Source: Salinirussus salinus
Lineage (GTDB): Archaea > Halobacteriota > Halobacteria > Halobacteriales > Haloarculaceae
DNA: 64,000 nucleotides
Direction: 5' to 3'
Assembly (NCBI RefSeq): GCF_009831455.1
Contig: NZ_WOWO01000002.1
Coordinates: 434,001 to 498,000, forward strand
Shown: one piece after another, positions 51,602 to 59,981 of the stretch
Layout: each line of letters begins with the position of its first letter
Numbering within the stretch: position 1 is the first letter of the stretch
The notes under the pieces: generated by a model
Seen by the model: the letters and a program-made list of their open reading frames with translations, nothing else
The model's database searches: none
What the model was told of the DNA's origin: nothing
Translations under genes and position numbers: made by a program

Positions 51602-53470
51602 ATGGTCAGTAACCGAACCGTATTCGCGGTCGCGGTCGCGGCTGCCGCGGTCGTCGGGGTCCTGCTCGCGGGTGGGCTCGCTCCGATAGCGGGCGGACCG
51701 GGGGCCGGAGACGAGGCAGGGAACCAGACGGCGGGGAGCACCGGGAACGCGAGCCAGGACCCGCTCAGGGAGACGACAGTCGTCGAGGCCGAGGGGCCGG
51801 ACGCAGTTCCGGAGGACGAATCGCTGCGGCTGTCGGTCGAGCTCGGGGCACGAGCGACCGAGCCGGTCACGCGTCAGGTCGAACTCGTCGTCGACACGGA
51901 CGACAACGGGGAGCTAGATACGGTCGTCGCGGAAACCGAACGGTGGTTCTCCGACGACGGGACCACTCGCGTGTCGTTCACCGTCCCGGGCGGGACTCTC
52001 GCGCCCGGCGAGCGTCGCTACGGCATCACGGTTGGCGGGGAGACGGTGATGACCGGGTCGACGACCGTCAGGCAGACACCGACCTTCCTCCCCCGGGTGC
52101 GGTCGGCGAGTGGGGTGGCCGGCTCCACGGCGACGGTGAATCTAACGGTGACAAACGAGGGTGACCTCGCCGGCGAGCGGGCCGTCACTGTGACGCTGGA
52201 CCGGACCGGGAACGGCTCCTTCGAGCGCGCCGCGAACGCGTCCCTCTCGCTCGAGGGTGGGGAGTCCCGGGCGCTCTCGCTTGGCTTCCCCGCCGGCGCG
52301 CTCGACGCGGGTAACTACACGTACCGCGTTCGAACCGAGTCGGGGACCGAGACGGGGACGCTGAGAGTCCTCGAACCGCCCCGGTTCACTGTCGCTGGTG
52401 TCGGCGGGCAGACGAACGTCTCCACCGGGACGCCAGCGAACGTGTCGGTGGCTGTGAACAATACCGGCGACGTCGCGGGCTCCGGGTCGGTCGTGCTCTC
52501 TGCCCCGGATAACCGGACCTACAACCGAACGGTGGGGCTCGACAGCGGGGCCAACACCACCGTCTCGTTCGGGGTCCCGACGACCAACCTCTCGCGGGGT
52601 TCGTACACCTACACCGCTTCGACGGCTGACGACAGGCGCGAGGTGTCGGTGCGCGTCCGCGACGGCGTGTTCGCCGTGGACGACCTCGGCGGGAACGAGA
52701 CCGTGCGGGTCGGCGACCCGATGGTCTTCGACGCCGAGGTGACCAACGTCGGGGACGCGACCGACCGGGCGACCGTCGAGTTCAGGATCGACCTCGACGA
52801 CGACGACCGGCCCGAATCCTACGGGGTCACGGAGAACGTCACGCTGTCGCCGGGGGAGAGCGAGCGGGTCCGCATCCGGGTTCCGTACATGGAGGACCCG
52901 GACCCGCTCCACCCCGTCGAACACCTGCCCCACGGGCCGTACATCTACGGCATCTACACGGCCAGCGACAACGAGACGGCCGTCTTCGACGCCCGCGGAC
53001 AGCCGACGTCGACGGTGAGTCTCGGCGGCGGCAGTGGTTCGGACGACGATAGCGACTCGAACGACGACCCCGTCTCCCGGGCGTCCCTCGACGAGATCAG
53101 CCAGGAGAAGTACGGGTACTACTTCGAGGAGCTGAGCGGGGAGACCAAAACCCAGGTCGAGGAACTCCGCGAGCGCCAGCCCTTCGCTGACGGTCGGGGG
53201 ATCACCGACGTGTTGACCCGCGAAGAGATCGCACGCCAGAAGTACGGGCTCGACGTCCGGCGGGGAGACAGGTTCGAGTTCCAGCGCATCGACGTCGAAC
53301 TCCAGCAACAGATCGAGGCGGACTTCGACGAGCAGTTCACAAGCCAGGTCGGGGACAGAATAGAGTCCTGGGAAGAGCTGGCTCAGCAGCGGTACGACAC
53401 GTCGTTCGAGGAACTCTCCGACGACCGCAAGCAGGAGATCAGAGCGGCTTACCGGACTCAGTTCGAGTGA
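51602..53470 (+). CDS. Exported CARDB-repeat protein with C-terminal helical repeats
   Basis: 622 residues from ATG 51602 (an ATG eight codons earlier is possible). A Sec-type signal (VFAVAVAAAAVVGVLLAGGLAPIAGG) is followed by about four CARDB-like beta-sandwich units with recurring VTNEGDLAGERAVTV, VNNTGDVAGSGSVVL and VTNVGDATDRATVEF. Asn-X-Ser/Thr sequons are dense (NQT, NAS, NLT, NGS, NAS, NYT, NVS, NRT, NTT, NLS, NET), so it may be heavily N-glycosylated. The last ~150 residues hold three repeats of the form Q-x-KYG...FEELS (KYGYYFEELSGETKTQVEEL, KYGLDVRRGDRFEFQ, RYDTSFEELSDDRKQEI). No PGF-CTERM anchor is seen. Confidence 0.8.
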   Translation: MVSNRTVFAVAVAAAAVVGVLLAGGLAPIAGGPGAGDEAGNQTAGSTGNASQDPLRETTVVEAEGPDAVPEDESLRLSVELGARATEPVTRQVELVVDTDDNGELDTVVAETERWFSDDGTTRVSFTVPGGTLAPGERRYGITVGGETVMTGSTTVRQTPTFLPRVRSASGVAGSTATVNLTVTNEGDLAGERAVTVTLDRTGNGSFERAANASLSLEGGESRALSLGFPAGALDAGNYTYRVRTESGTETGTLRVLEPPRFTVAGVGGQTNVSTGTPANVSVAVNNTGDVAGSGSVVLSAPDNRTYNRTVGLDSGANTTVSFGVPTTNLSRGSYTYTASTADDRREVSVRVRDGVFAVDDLGGNETVRVGDPMVFDAEVTNVGDATDRATVEFRIDLDDDDRPESYGVTENVTLSPGESERVRIRVPYMEDPDPLHPVEHLPHGPYIYGIYTASDNETAVFDARGQPTSTVSLGGGSGSDDDSDSNDDPVSRASLDEISQEKYGYYFEELSGETKTQVEELRERQPFADGRGITDVLTREEIARQKYGLDVRRGDRFEFQRIDVELQQQIEADFDEQFTSQVGDRIESWEELAQQRYDTSFEELSDDRKQEIRAAYRTQFE

Positions 53471-53505
53471 CGGGACTCCCGACTCCCGCCCTCCGGTGAC
53501 CCCGC

Positions 53506-54513
53506 CTATCCGTCGGTGACTGGCTCGGGGGCAGCCTGTCGGGTGACGAGTCGCTCCAGTCCGGAGCGCAGCTGCACCCTCGGCTCGTACCCGAGCTGCT
53601 CCCGGGCGCGGGAGATGTCCGCACAGCTGTGTTCGATGTCGCCGTCCCGGGCTCCAGTGTGGACGACCTCGACGTCCCCGACGACGGCCCTGACGGTACC
53701 GGCCAGGTCGTTGATGCTGTGGGCGGTTCCGGTGCCGACGTTGAAGGCCGTTCCGGCCCTGTCCGTCACCCCCGCCCGGAGGTTGGCGCGAACGACGTCG
53801 CTCACGTGGACGAAGTCCCGCGTCTGTGTACCGTCCCCGTGGACGGTCAGCGGCCCGCCCGCACGGGCCTGCCGGAGAAACGAGTCGACGACCCCGGCGG
53901 TGTCGCCCCCGCGAGTGGGGCCGTACACGTTGAAGTACCGGAGCACGACCGTCGGGAGCCCGTAGAGGTCGTTGTACGTCCGGGCGTGGTGGTCCGCCGA
54001 GAGCTTCGAGACGCCGTAGGGGGAACGGGGACGTTTCGGTGCCGACTCCGGGACGGGGACCTCCCCGGGCCGACCGTAGATGGCCGCACTCGAAGCCAGT
54101 ACGACACGGGCGTCCTCGCGCCGCGCGCCCTCGAGTACCTGCAGCGTGCCCGTGGCGTTCGCGGTGTGAGCCTCGCGGGGGTTCTCGACGGACTCGGACA
54201 CGCTGACCAGCCCCGCCTGGTGGAAGACGACGTCGACGCCGTCGACCGCGTCGAGTATCGCCTCCTCGTCGCGGACGTCGCCCCGGCAGAGCCGTGCGTC
54301 CGACGGAACGGCACCCGCCGTTCCCGTCGAGAGGTCGTCGAGGACCCGAACGGAGCACTCGTCGACCAGGCGCTCGGCGAGGTGGCTGCCGATGAACCCC
54401 GCACCGCCCGTCACGAGCACCGTCTTCCCGGCCAGACCGTCCGGGATGTCGGTCGCCGGCGTGTCCCCCTCACCTGAGGCCCCGTGCTTCGGGGAGTCCG
54501 TGCTTGAGGTCAT
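53506..54513 (-). CDS. UDP-sugar 4-epimerase-like SDR (GalE family)
   Basis: 335 residues. VLVTGGAGFIGSHLAERL, LASSAAIYGRPGEVPVPE, SPYGVSKLSADHHARTY and LRYFNVYGPTRGGDTAGVVDSF are the marks of UDP-glucose or UDP-GlcNAc 4-epimerases; HGDGTQTRDFVHVSDVV and NVGTGTAHSINDLA follow. A leader of about 25 polar residues is longer than usual, so a later start is possible. Third epimerase/dehydratase of the island, here isolated from the biosynthetic operons; could supply UDP-galactose or UDP-GalNAc to them. Confidence 0.87.
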   Translation of the reverse strand: MTSSTDSPKHGASGEGDTPATDIPDGLAGKTVLVTGGAGFIGSHLAERLVDECSVRVLDDLSTGTAGAVPSDARLCRGDVRDEEAILDAVDGVDVVFHQAGLVSVSESVENPREAHTANATGTLQVLEGARREDARVVLASSAAIYGRPGEVPVPESAPKRPRSPYGVSKLSADHHARTYNDLYGLPTVVLRYFNVYGPTRGGDTAGVVDSFLRQARAGGPLTVHGDGTQTRDFVHVSDVVRANLRAGVTDRAGTAFNVGTGTAHSINDLAGTVRAVVGDVEVVHTGARDGDIEHSCADISRAREQLGYEPRVQLRSGLERLVTRQAAPEPVTDG

Positions 54514-54779
54514 CTTTCGGTCGCCTCCAAGGTGCCGGGCTGGCCCGCGGCGTCCTGCGGTCTGACCCTCGGTCGGCTTCCGCCGGCCGGTCCGGAGACG
54601 GACGCGAATCGCTTCCGGGCCTCTCCAGTCTCGGTCGTCACATGTCTGGCCATCTTGATCCCTCGGCTCCCAGGCTCGGTCCGGCGGAGTTTGTTATCGT
54701 TCCCCTGCCGGAGTGTAACGGCAGGCTACGAGCGGCCCGGCCGCTGTTGGTGAAATAACGTCCTGGCGGGCGAAGCAGC

Positions 54780-55214
54780 TCACTTCGCGGGGAGTTCCTT
54801 GACGGCGAGCCGGAGATACAGTTCGGCGACACCAGTCCGTTCGGACGGGCGGACGGTGTAGGTCCGCTCGTCGTAGGTGAGAAAACCAAGTGACTCTAGA
54901 TGCGCGAGCGAGCGAGTGACTTCCGACCGGACTGCTCCCCGCAGCTCCCCTTCTGTCTCCCCCTCATCGGGCTCGACGACGGTGACCACGTACTCGACAA
55001 GCTCGTCGAGAGACACCTCCCGGTCGCGCTGGATCAGGTAGTGGAGCACGTACCGGTTACACGACCGCGCGAGGGCCTCGAAGAGTTCGTCGGCGGTCGG
55101 CTTCTCCGGGGAGTCCGGAGTTTCCGAGCCACTTCGCGTGTCGGCGCCGGCAGTCCGACCCGTGTTTTTCTCGGCGTCTTCCGGTGTGGCATCCGCCGGA
55201 CGGTTCTCGTCCAT
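54780..55214 (-). CDS. Winged-helix protein, DUF7344-like
   Basis: 144 residues. The first 40 are a Glu/Asp/Thr/Gly-rich leader; then ADELFEALARSCNRYVLHYLIQRDREVSLDELVEYVV and SEVTRSLAHLESLGFLTYDERTYTV form a winged helix, with ELYLRLAVKEL at the end. This is the DUF7344-like type abundant in haloarchaea, but without the membrane helices that two relatives at 57.6 and 58.8 kb have. Probably a transcription regulator; target unknown. It lies just beyond the epimerase at the end of the island. Confidence 0.72.
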   Translation of the reverse strand: MDENRPADATPEDAEKNTGRTAGADTRSGSETPDSPEKPTADELFEALARSCNRYVLHYLIQRDREVSLDELVEYVVTVVEPDEGETEGELRGAVRSEVTRSLAHLESLGFLTYDERTYTVRPSERTGVAELYLRLAVKELPAK

Positions 55215-55543
55215 GGGGGAGCCCGGTCACTGCGGCCTATAAGTATAGTCCGGATACCGAGGCTGTGTTGGTCCGGCCCTGGCAAAGGCCGGCCAGCAGG
55301 GAGATTCAGAAACCACCAGACAATGGGCGGATCGTCGCGATATGGCCAGCTCACGCGGCGAAACAGCATGAACAGACACAACCCGTTCCCCGGTGGCAGG
55401 TCACAACGACGTTCGTTCGGCGTGTTCGCCTCCGTCGCATTCCGGTCCATCCCCGTCGCCTCGCGCTGACTCTCACCGTTCGGTACGTGTTCGCCCCGGC
55501 CGCCGAGTCAGCTCTCGAATCGGTTCGCGTTCGGTGACGCGGG
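55215..55543 (+). other. Spacer, no gene seen
   Basis: 329 bp between the winged-helix gene and the GT2 remnant. CTATAAGTATAG at 55239-55250, an imperfect dyad, lies about 30 nt before the winged-helix gene on the minus strand and is likely its TATA box. Confidence 0.5.
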
Positions 55544-56335
55544 TCACGGTCCCTGCAGGTCCGTGTGCGCGTCCGAGCGGTAGGCGAGCCCCCTGTTCTG
55601 CTGGATGTCGAGTGCGACACCGAGCAGGAGCAAAAGCGGCGCAGCGACCAGGACGATGAGTGTCGGGAGCGATGCCACGAGCGCCACACCGCCAGTCAAA
55701 AACCCGGAGACTCCGTTGAGGACACCCACTCCGAACGCGACGATGCCGGCGGCGTAGCAGACGACGGTCGCGTGGACACCCTCCGAGACGTACTGCCGGT
55801 TCATGCGGCGGAGGAAGTTCGCCAGCAACAGCCCGGAGAGTCGGGGGACGAAGCTTGTGTACTCGATGCCGCTCTCCTCCTCGTCGTAGACCGCCGGGTG
55901 CGGGACCTCCGCGATCCGGAAGCCGTGCATGTTCAGCGCCGCGAGAATGTCGTTCAGGAATCCGTATCCGTCGTAGAGCTCCTCGACGGGGATGGTTCCG
56001 AGCGCCCCCCGGGAGATCACTGTGTACCCGTTCTGGGAATCGGCCATCCCCCAGTAACCACTCGAGAGGTTGGTGAGAAAGGACAGCAACAGGTTCCCGA
56101 ACAGCCGCCACCGGGACATCCCGGCGGCGTGGGCGCGGTGTTGTAGCCGGGTTCCCTTCGCGTAGTCGGCCTTCCCGCTGACGACGGGGTCGAGGATGCT
56201 GTCGAGGATGCCCGGGTCCATCTGTCCGTCACCGTCCATGACGACGACGACATCGAACCCGGCCTCGTAGGCCATCTGGTACCCGTCCTTGACACACCGC
56301 CCGCGGCCGGCGTTGGTTTGGTGGCGGACTGGGAC
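55544..56335 (-). pseudogene. GT2 (dolichol-phosphate-type) glycosyltransferase lacking its N-terminus
   Basis: From ATG 56275 243 residues are open; recognisable GT2 sequence goes about 20 codons further up (VRHQTNAGRGRCVKDGYQ). Present: VVVVMDGDGQMDP metal site, MSRWRLFGNLLLSFLTNL, DSQNGYTVISR, YGFLNDILAALNMHGFRIAEVP and two C-terminal membrane helices ending LDIQQNRGL. Missing: the first ~60 residues with the nucleotide-binding VPAYNE and DDGS blocks. Upstream of about 56335 the frame turns into unrelated Arg/Gly-rich sequence without a start codon. So this is a 5'-truncated, probably inactive gene. Confidence 0.75.
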
Positions 56336-56572
56336 GGCGAACCGACCGGCGGCGCCGTTCCCTGGAGTGCCGTCCTGTGGCCGCTCGTCCCGGCGGCCAC
56401 GGCTGGCCCGCCGGCCGGGCTGTTGACGGAGACTGCCTACTACCTCTCGGAGTACCTGGGGTATCTCTCGGACCCGCGCGCAGTCCCTTACCTGCTCTTC
56501 GAGGCAGCGTTGCTCTCGACCGCCGCGGGGCTGTGGGTCGCGGACGGCTATCCCGGGCTACGTGCCCCGTAG
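56318..56572 (+). pseudogene. C-terminal remnant of a membrane protein
   Basis: 84 codons to TAG at 56570. The reading has good haloarchaeal character (TETAYYLSEYLGYLSDPRAVPYLLFEAALLSTAAGLWVADGYPG), with two hydrophobic parts, but there is no plausible start: the frame runs back antisense into the GT2 remnant, and only a TTG is available. I read it as the 3' end of a gene whose front is gone, placed head to head with the truncated GT2. Family not recognised. Confidence 0.5.
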
Positions 56573-56947
56573 GTGTGATACCTGCAGGGCAGGATACGTC
56601 CCTCGAACCCCGTCCCGGACTCGGTCTGGGGGAGTACCGGAGAACCCTCCAGGCGAGGAGCTCTGATTCGTGGCCGAGCGCGAGCGCCGGCCCGGGTAAT
56701 AGCTTGCTACCGGGAGCGAGGAAACCGGAGGGGCGGAAGACCGCGAGTCAGGTTCCGGGGCGAACGCGTACGGTACGCTTACCGGCGTGAACTCTCCTGA
56801 ACCGACGAAACCCGTTTACCCGGCCCGGAAGTCAAGAGTAGGATAGGAGCAAACGGAGCAATCCATGACGAGAACGGAACACACGGCACCACAACTGGAA
56901 ACAAGCCGGCAAACACGGGGTAGGCGGACCGACCGGTCGGGGGAACG
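56573..56947 (+). other. Spacer with a possible leader ORF
   Basis: 375 bp. No firm gene. A 28-codon frame (56865-56951) ends by overlapping the start of the next gene and is listed separately. TACGGTACGC at 56769-56778 is GC-rich palindromic sequence without clear meaning. Confidence 0.4.
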
Positions 56948-56951
56948 ATGA
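56865..56951 (+). CDS. Possible 28-residue leader peptide
   Basis: ATG 56865 to TGA 56951, with the stop overlapping the ATG of the winged-helix gene (ATGA at 56948-56951). GGAG is found 8-11 nt before it. The product is basic and Thr/Arg-rich, unlike haloarchaeal proteins, so it could be chance; if translated it could couple translation of the regulator. Confidence 0.25.
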   Translation: MTRTEHTAPQLETSRQTRGRRTDRSGER

Positions 56952-57223
56952 GCCCCGACTGGGACGACGTCAGCTTCGTCATCAGCTCGCGGTACCGGAC
57001 GGCGGTGCTCAAGCGGCTCGCGGTCGGTCCGGCGACGCCCTCGCAGATCGCGACCGACGCCGACGTGGGGATCTCCCACGTCTCGCGGGCGCTCCAGCGC
57101 CTGCGCGACCGCGAACTGGTCGAGCTGCTCGTCTCCGACGACCGAAAGAAAGGGCGCGTCTACGGGCTGACGGAGTACGGCAACAGCGTCTGGGAGAAGA
57201 TCGAGGCCGAGAACATGGTCTGA
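56948..57223 (+). CDS. Winged-helix transcriptional regulator
   Basis: 91 residues. VSFVISSRYRTAVLKRLAVGPATPSQIATDADVGISHVSRALQRLRDRELVELLV holds the helix-turn-helix (ATDADVGISHVSRAL), followed by the wing KKGRVYGLTEYGNSVWE. This is a minimal ArsR/MarR-like domain common in haloarchaea; it has no ligand domain. Target unknown. A 28-codon frame overlaps its start. Confidence 0.85.
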   Translation: MSPDWDDVSFVISSRYRTAVLKRLAVGPATPSQIATDADVGISHVSRALQRLRDRELVELLVSDDRKKGRVYGLTEYGNSVWEKIEAENMV

Positions 57224-57246
57224 CCGGCGACGGACCGCCCTCGGGG

Positions 57247-57265
57247 GCGCGGCTGCGAACCGCGC
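57247..57265 (+). terminator. GC-rich hairpin after the winged-helix gene
   Basis: GCGCGG and CCGCGC form a 6-bp stem around a 7-nt loop, 24 nt after the stop. No T tract follows, so a terminator role is doubtful. Confidence 0.25.
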
Positions 57266-57429
57266 GCTCCCAACTGCTGGCACGACAGTCCGGTCCGAGA
57301 GCTGTCGCGGGCTGAGTCGCCCCGACACGACGCGGCGAGACCGCGACGGTCTTGTACGCGACACCTACCACCGCGGCTCACGCAGTATGTGAGTAATAAC
57401 AATGCCTGCCCAGTTCTCCTGGTGGGTTG

Positions 57430-57543
57430 ATGCCGGAGTTCATTTCCGAGCAAGAGAGGGAGCGGATGGCAGAGTTCGCACGGACGCCGGGGTACAAACG
57501 CGACCCCGAACAACTGATCCCGGAGGAGGAGCGCGAGGAGTAA
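57430..57543 (+). CDS. 37-residue acidic protein
   Basis: ATG 57430 to TAA 57543. It starts MPEFISEQERERMAEF and ends QLIPEEEREE; the pattern of a small Glu/Arg-rich helix plus PGYKRDPEQLIP is familiar from short haloarchaeal proteins of unknown function. TAA is rare in this GC-rich DNA and the codon use is protein-like. Convergent with the DUF7344 gene 29 bp away. Confidence 0.6.
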   Translation: MPEFISEQERERMAEFARTPGYKRDPEQLIPEEEREE

Positions 57544-57572
57544 GTCCGGGATATCGGGGTACGGTCACGTTA

Positions 57573-58106
57573 TCACCGGATCTCGGGCGGGGAGTCGCTG
57601 TACCTCGTCTCGGTAACGTACTGGATCCCGGCCAGAGCGAGAAAGGCCAGGATGGTGGCGCCAGCGACCAGCACGTCCGGGAGAGCGGCGAAGGCGGCGA
57701 CGTCCAGCACAGTCAGCAGGAGGAGTCCGCCCGCGACCAGGCTCACCCCGAGATAGTATCTGTGCCAGGGATAGGTCTCCTCGGGTTCGGTGAGGAACTC
57801 GTCGACCGCGTCGACCCCGTCGGCGAGTGCGACGGTTCCCTCGTCGGCGTCGTAGGCGACGATGCCGACCTCCTCCATCTTTGGGACGTGGGTCTGGTAC
57901 AGCGAGACGTAGACCCGCTTGCGCTGCTGTTTGGTGAGGTCGTCGACGGAGGTCTCCATCTCGAGTGCAGCGATCTCCTCGGCCAGCTCCGTCAGCTGCA
58001 TCGGTTCGTCGCGGCGGTTGAGGATGGAGATAGCGTAGCGTCTCCGCGCGCTGCTGAGGATATCGAAGACGACATCTTGGTCGAGTTGTGTGTCCGAGGC
58101 GAGCAT
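57573..58106 (-). CDS. DUF7344-like winged helix with two membrane helices
   Basis: 177 residues. VVFDILSSARRRYAISILNRRDEPMQLTELAEEIAALE and KQQRKRVYVSLYQTHVPKMEEVGIVAYD form the winged helix; two membrane helices close the protein (YLGVSLVAGGLLLLTVLDVAA, VLVAGATILAFLALAGIQYV). A membrane-tethered DNA-binding protein is therefore expected. Paralogue of the 58832 gene, from which it diverges across 725 bp. A TATA-like GATATAATTC (58147-58156, minus strand) is about 45 nt upstream, leaving a short leader with GGAG. Confidence 0.8.
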   Translation of the reverse strand: MLASDTQLDQDVVFDILSSARRRYAISILNRRDEPMQLTELAEEIAALEMETSVDDLTKQQRKRVYVSLYQTHVPKMEEVGIVAYDADEGTVALADGVDAVDEFLTEPEETYPWHRYYLGVSLVAGGLLLLTVLDVAAFAALPDVLVAGATILAFLALAGIQYVTETRYSDSPPEIR

Positions 58107-58831
58107 CCGAGGTCTCCAGTGTGGTCGGTGGTAGTCCGGCTCTCTGAATTATATCACATTCTACACTTTGTTACGACACGGTTACCTGCCGGCGGGCGAC
58201 ACAGCGGCGTGACAGGGAGTTCCTGCGGGGACAAACCGCGCTGGACGGGCGAGCGGCAGTCCCGAAGCGAACTGGACCGCCAGTGTCTGAGAGGCCTGAA
58301 GGAGGGCCTTAGCGGCCACAAGAAGCGAGTAACTCCCGGACGTCCACCAGGGACGGTTGACAGGTCCCGACACCCGGACTCTCGGTACCACCCACGACGC
58401 CCGGCCGCACCCGCTGACACCCGGCGGGACGGCAGGTACCCCACTTCCGGGCGGCGTACGACGGCAACTACTACCCCCAGTCGCGCAGGTAGCAGGTCCC
58501 CCCTCGAATCGCGAAGATTGCGAACAACGCAATCGTTTAGTCCGAAGGACCATCCTAAGAGCTCCTTACCTGATGTAGCACTGTCCTACCCGGCGTTCAT
58601 GTCAGTAAATATTGACAATAATTAAGTAATAGTCTGACAGTACAATTCAGGGCGGCGATCCGTTCCAGCCGTGCCCGACGAGGGACGAAGGAAGGGGGGA
58701 AATACCGTGATACAAGCAACGATAACCCGACGCGGGACTGTCTGTAAGCAGTCTCCAACGGCGAACCGAGTGGTGAACGAGGCGCGTCCGGAAGGGGCGA
58801 GTCAGACACGCGACAGACCCGGTGGTCCGGC
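58107..58831 (+). other. Divergent spacer of 725 bp
   Basis: Lies between two divergent paralogous winged-helix genes. No protein-like frame. AT-rich 58590-58640 contains an imperfect 18-bp dyad at 58600-58617. Confidence 0.5.
58600..58617 (+). promoter_or_regulatory. Imperfect 18-bp palindrome, possible operator
   Basis: TGTCAGTAAATATTGACA: outer TGTCA/TGACA arms pair exactly, with most of the AT-rich centre also symmetric. It lies 215 bp before the 58832 gene; a winged-helix dimer could bind such a site. Not proven. Confidence 0.35.
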
Positions 58832-59449
58832 ATGAAGGTCGACGACAGGGTGTCTACGGGAGGGCCGTCGGCGACCCCGGCCGGAGCGACCGGCGAGGTG
58901 TCGGACACTGACGGGGAGGCAAGCGAACAGCCGGGGGAAGCTTCGGACCGTGAGGAAGAGGAACCGCCGGCGCTCCCGCTGGACCAGGTGTTCGAGATCG
59001 CGAAGAACGAACGTCGCCGTCACGCCCTCCAGTTCCTCCGGGACCGCGAGGGTCCCGTCGAGCTGGGGACGCTGGCCGAACACATCGCGGCCGTCGAGAA
59101 CGACACGACGGTCGAGGCGATCTCCTCACAGGAGCGCAAGCGGGTCTACGTCGGCCTCTACCAGTGTCACCTCCCGAAGATGGACGACATGAACATCGTC
59201 GAGTTCAACCAGAACAGGGGCCTGATCGAACTCGGCCCGAACGCCGACCAGATCTACCCCTACATCGAAGCCGAGGACCAGCCGGCGGTCGAGTGGCCAC
59301 ACGTCTACCTCGGACTGTCTACCGCCGGGGCCGTTCTCCTGCTGGTCAGCCTCACGGTCGGGGCGGGCGTGGGTCTGAGTCCCGGCCTCGTGTCGGCGCT
59401 CTGCATCGCGGCGGTCGGGACGGTGTCCGTGTTACACGCGCGGTCCTGA
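58832..59449 (+). CDS. DUF7344-like winged helix with two membrane helices
   Basis: 205 residues from ATG 58832. A 45-residue Thr/Glu/Gly leader; then LPLDQVFEIAKNERRRHALQFLRDREGPVELGTLAEHIAAVEN and SSQERKRVYVGLYQCHLPKMDDMNIVEFNQ, closely like the 57573 protein; then two membrane helices (VYLGLSTAGAVLLLVSLTVGAGV, LVSALCIAAVGTVSVLH). Probably a membrane-attached regulator. Target unknown. Confidence 0.8.
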   Translation: MKVDDRVSTGGPSATPAGATGEVSDTDGEASEQPGEASDREEEEPPALPLDQVFEIAKNERRRHALQFLRDREGPVELGTLAEHIAAVENDTTVEAISSQERKRVYVGLYQCHLPKMDDMNIVEFNQNRGLIELGPNADQIYPYIEAEDQPAVEWPHVYLGLSTAGAVLLLVSLTVGAGVGLSPGLVSALCIAAVGTVSVLHARS

Positions 59450-59593
59450 CCCCGGAGACCAGCGGCGGTCCACGCCGCGACGGCCCGGTTTTCGGCCCGG
59501 AGGGGCCCCGGGTCAGCATCGTATCCCGCCCGGAGCTCGGGGTCGACGACCCGGTCCAGAGGTTCTAAATACCACCCCACCAACACCCAGGGT

Positions 59594-59866
59594 GTGAGGG
59601 AGAGCACTCGAAACCAGTCGGTCACGTTCGAGTGGGACGAGGTGGATTCGGTGACCCGCGAGGTGGTCGAGGCTGTCGCGATGGTCACCGAGACGGACCC
59701 GACGGAGTTCGACCCCGTCGCGACGGCGATCGACCCCGACGCGCTCGACGCCCTGTTCGCGCCCCGCGACGGCGGGGAGCGACGCGACAGGGGCTACGTC
59801 CAGTTCCCGGTTGCCGGACACGACGTCACCGTCTACGCTCACGGCGAGGTCGTCGTTCACCAGTGA
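59594..59866 (+). CDS. HalOD1-domain protein
   Basis: 90 residues from GTG 59594. SVTFEWDEVDSVTREVVEAVAMVTETDPTEFDPVATAIDPDALDALF and YVQFPVAGHDVTVYAHGEVVV match the HalOD1 output domain, a small haloarchaeal domain often at the end of signalling proteins. Here it is free-standing. A T-poor CTAAATACC about 26 nt upstream (59567-59575) is TATA-like. Confidence 0.82.
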   Translation: MRESTRNQSVTFEWDEVDSVTREVVEAVAMVTETDPTEFDPVATAIDPDALDALFAPRDGGERRDRGYVQFPVAGHDVTVYAHGEVVVHQ

Positions 59867-59981
59867 CGGCAAGGCCGGTCGAGCTCTCCCGGCCCCGGAG
59901 CGGCGTCTCCAGGACGCTGGCGCCGCCAGCTCCGCTCTGTCGGCGACGTCCTCCCGCCCCTCCGGTAGCTCCTTTCCGGCC

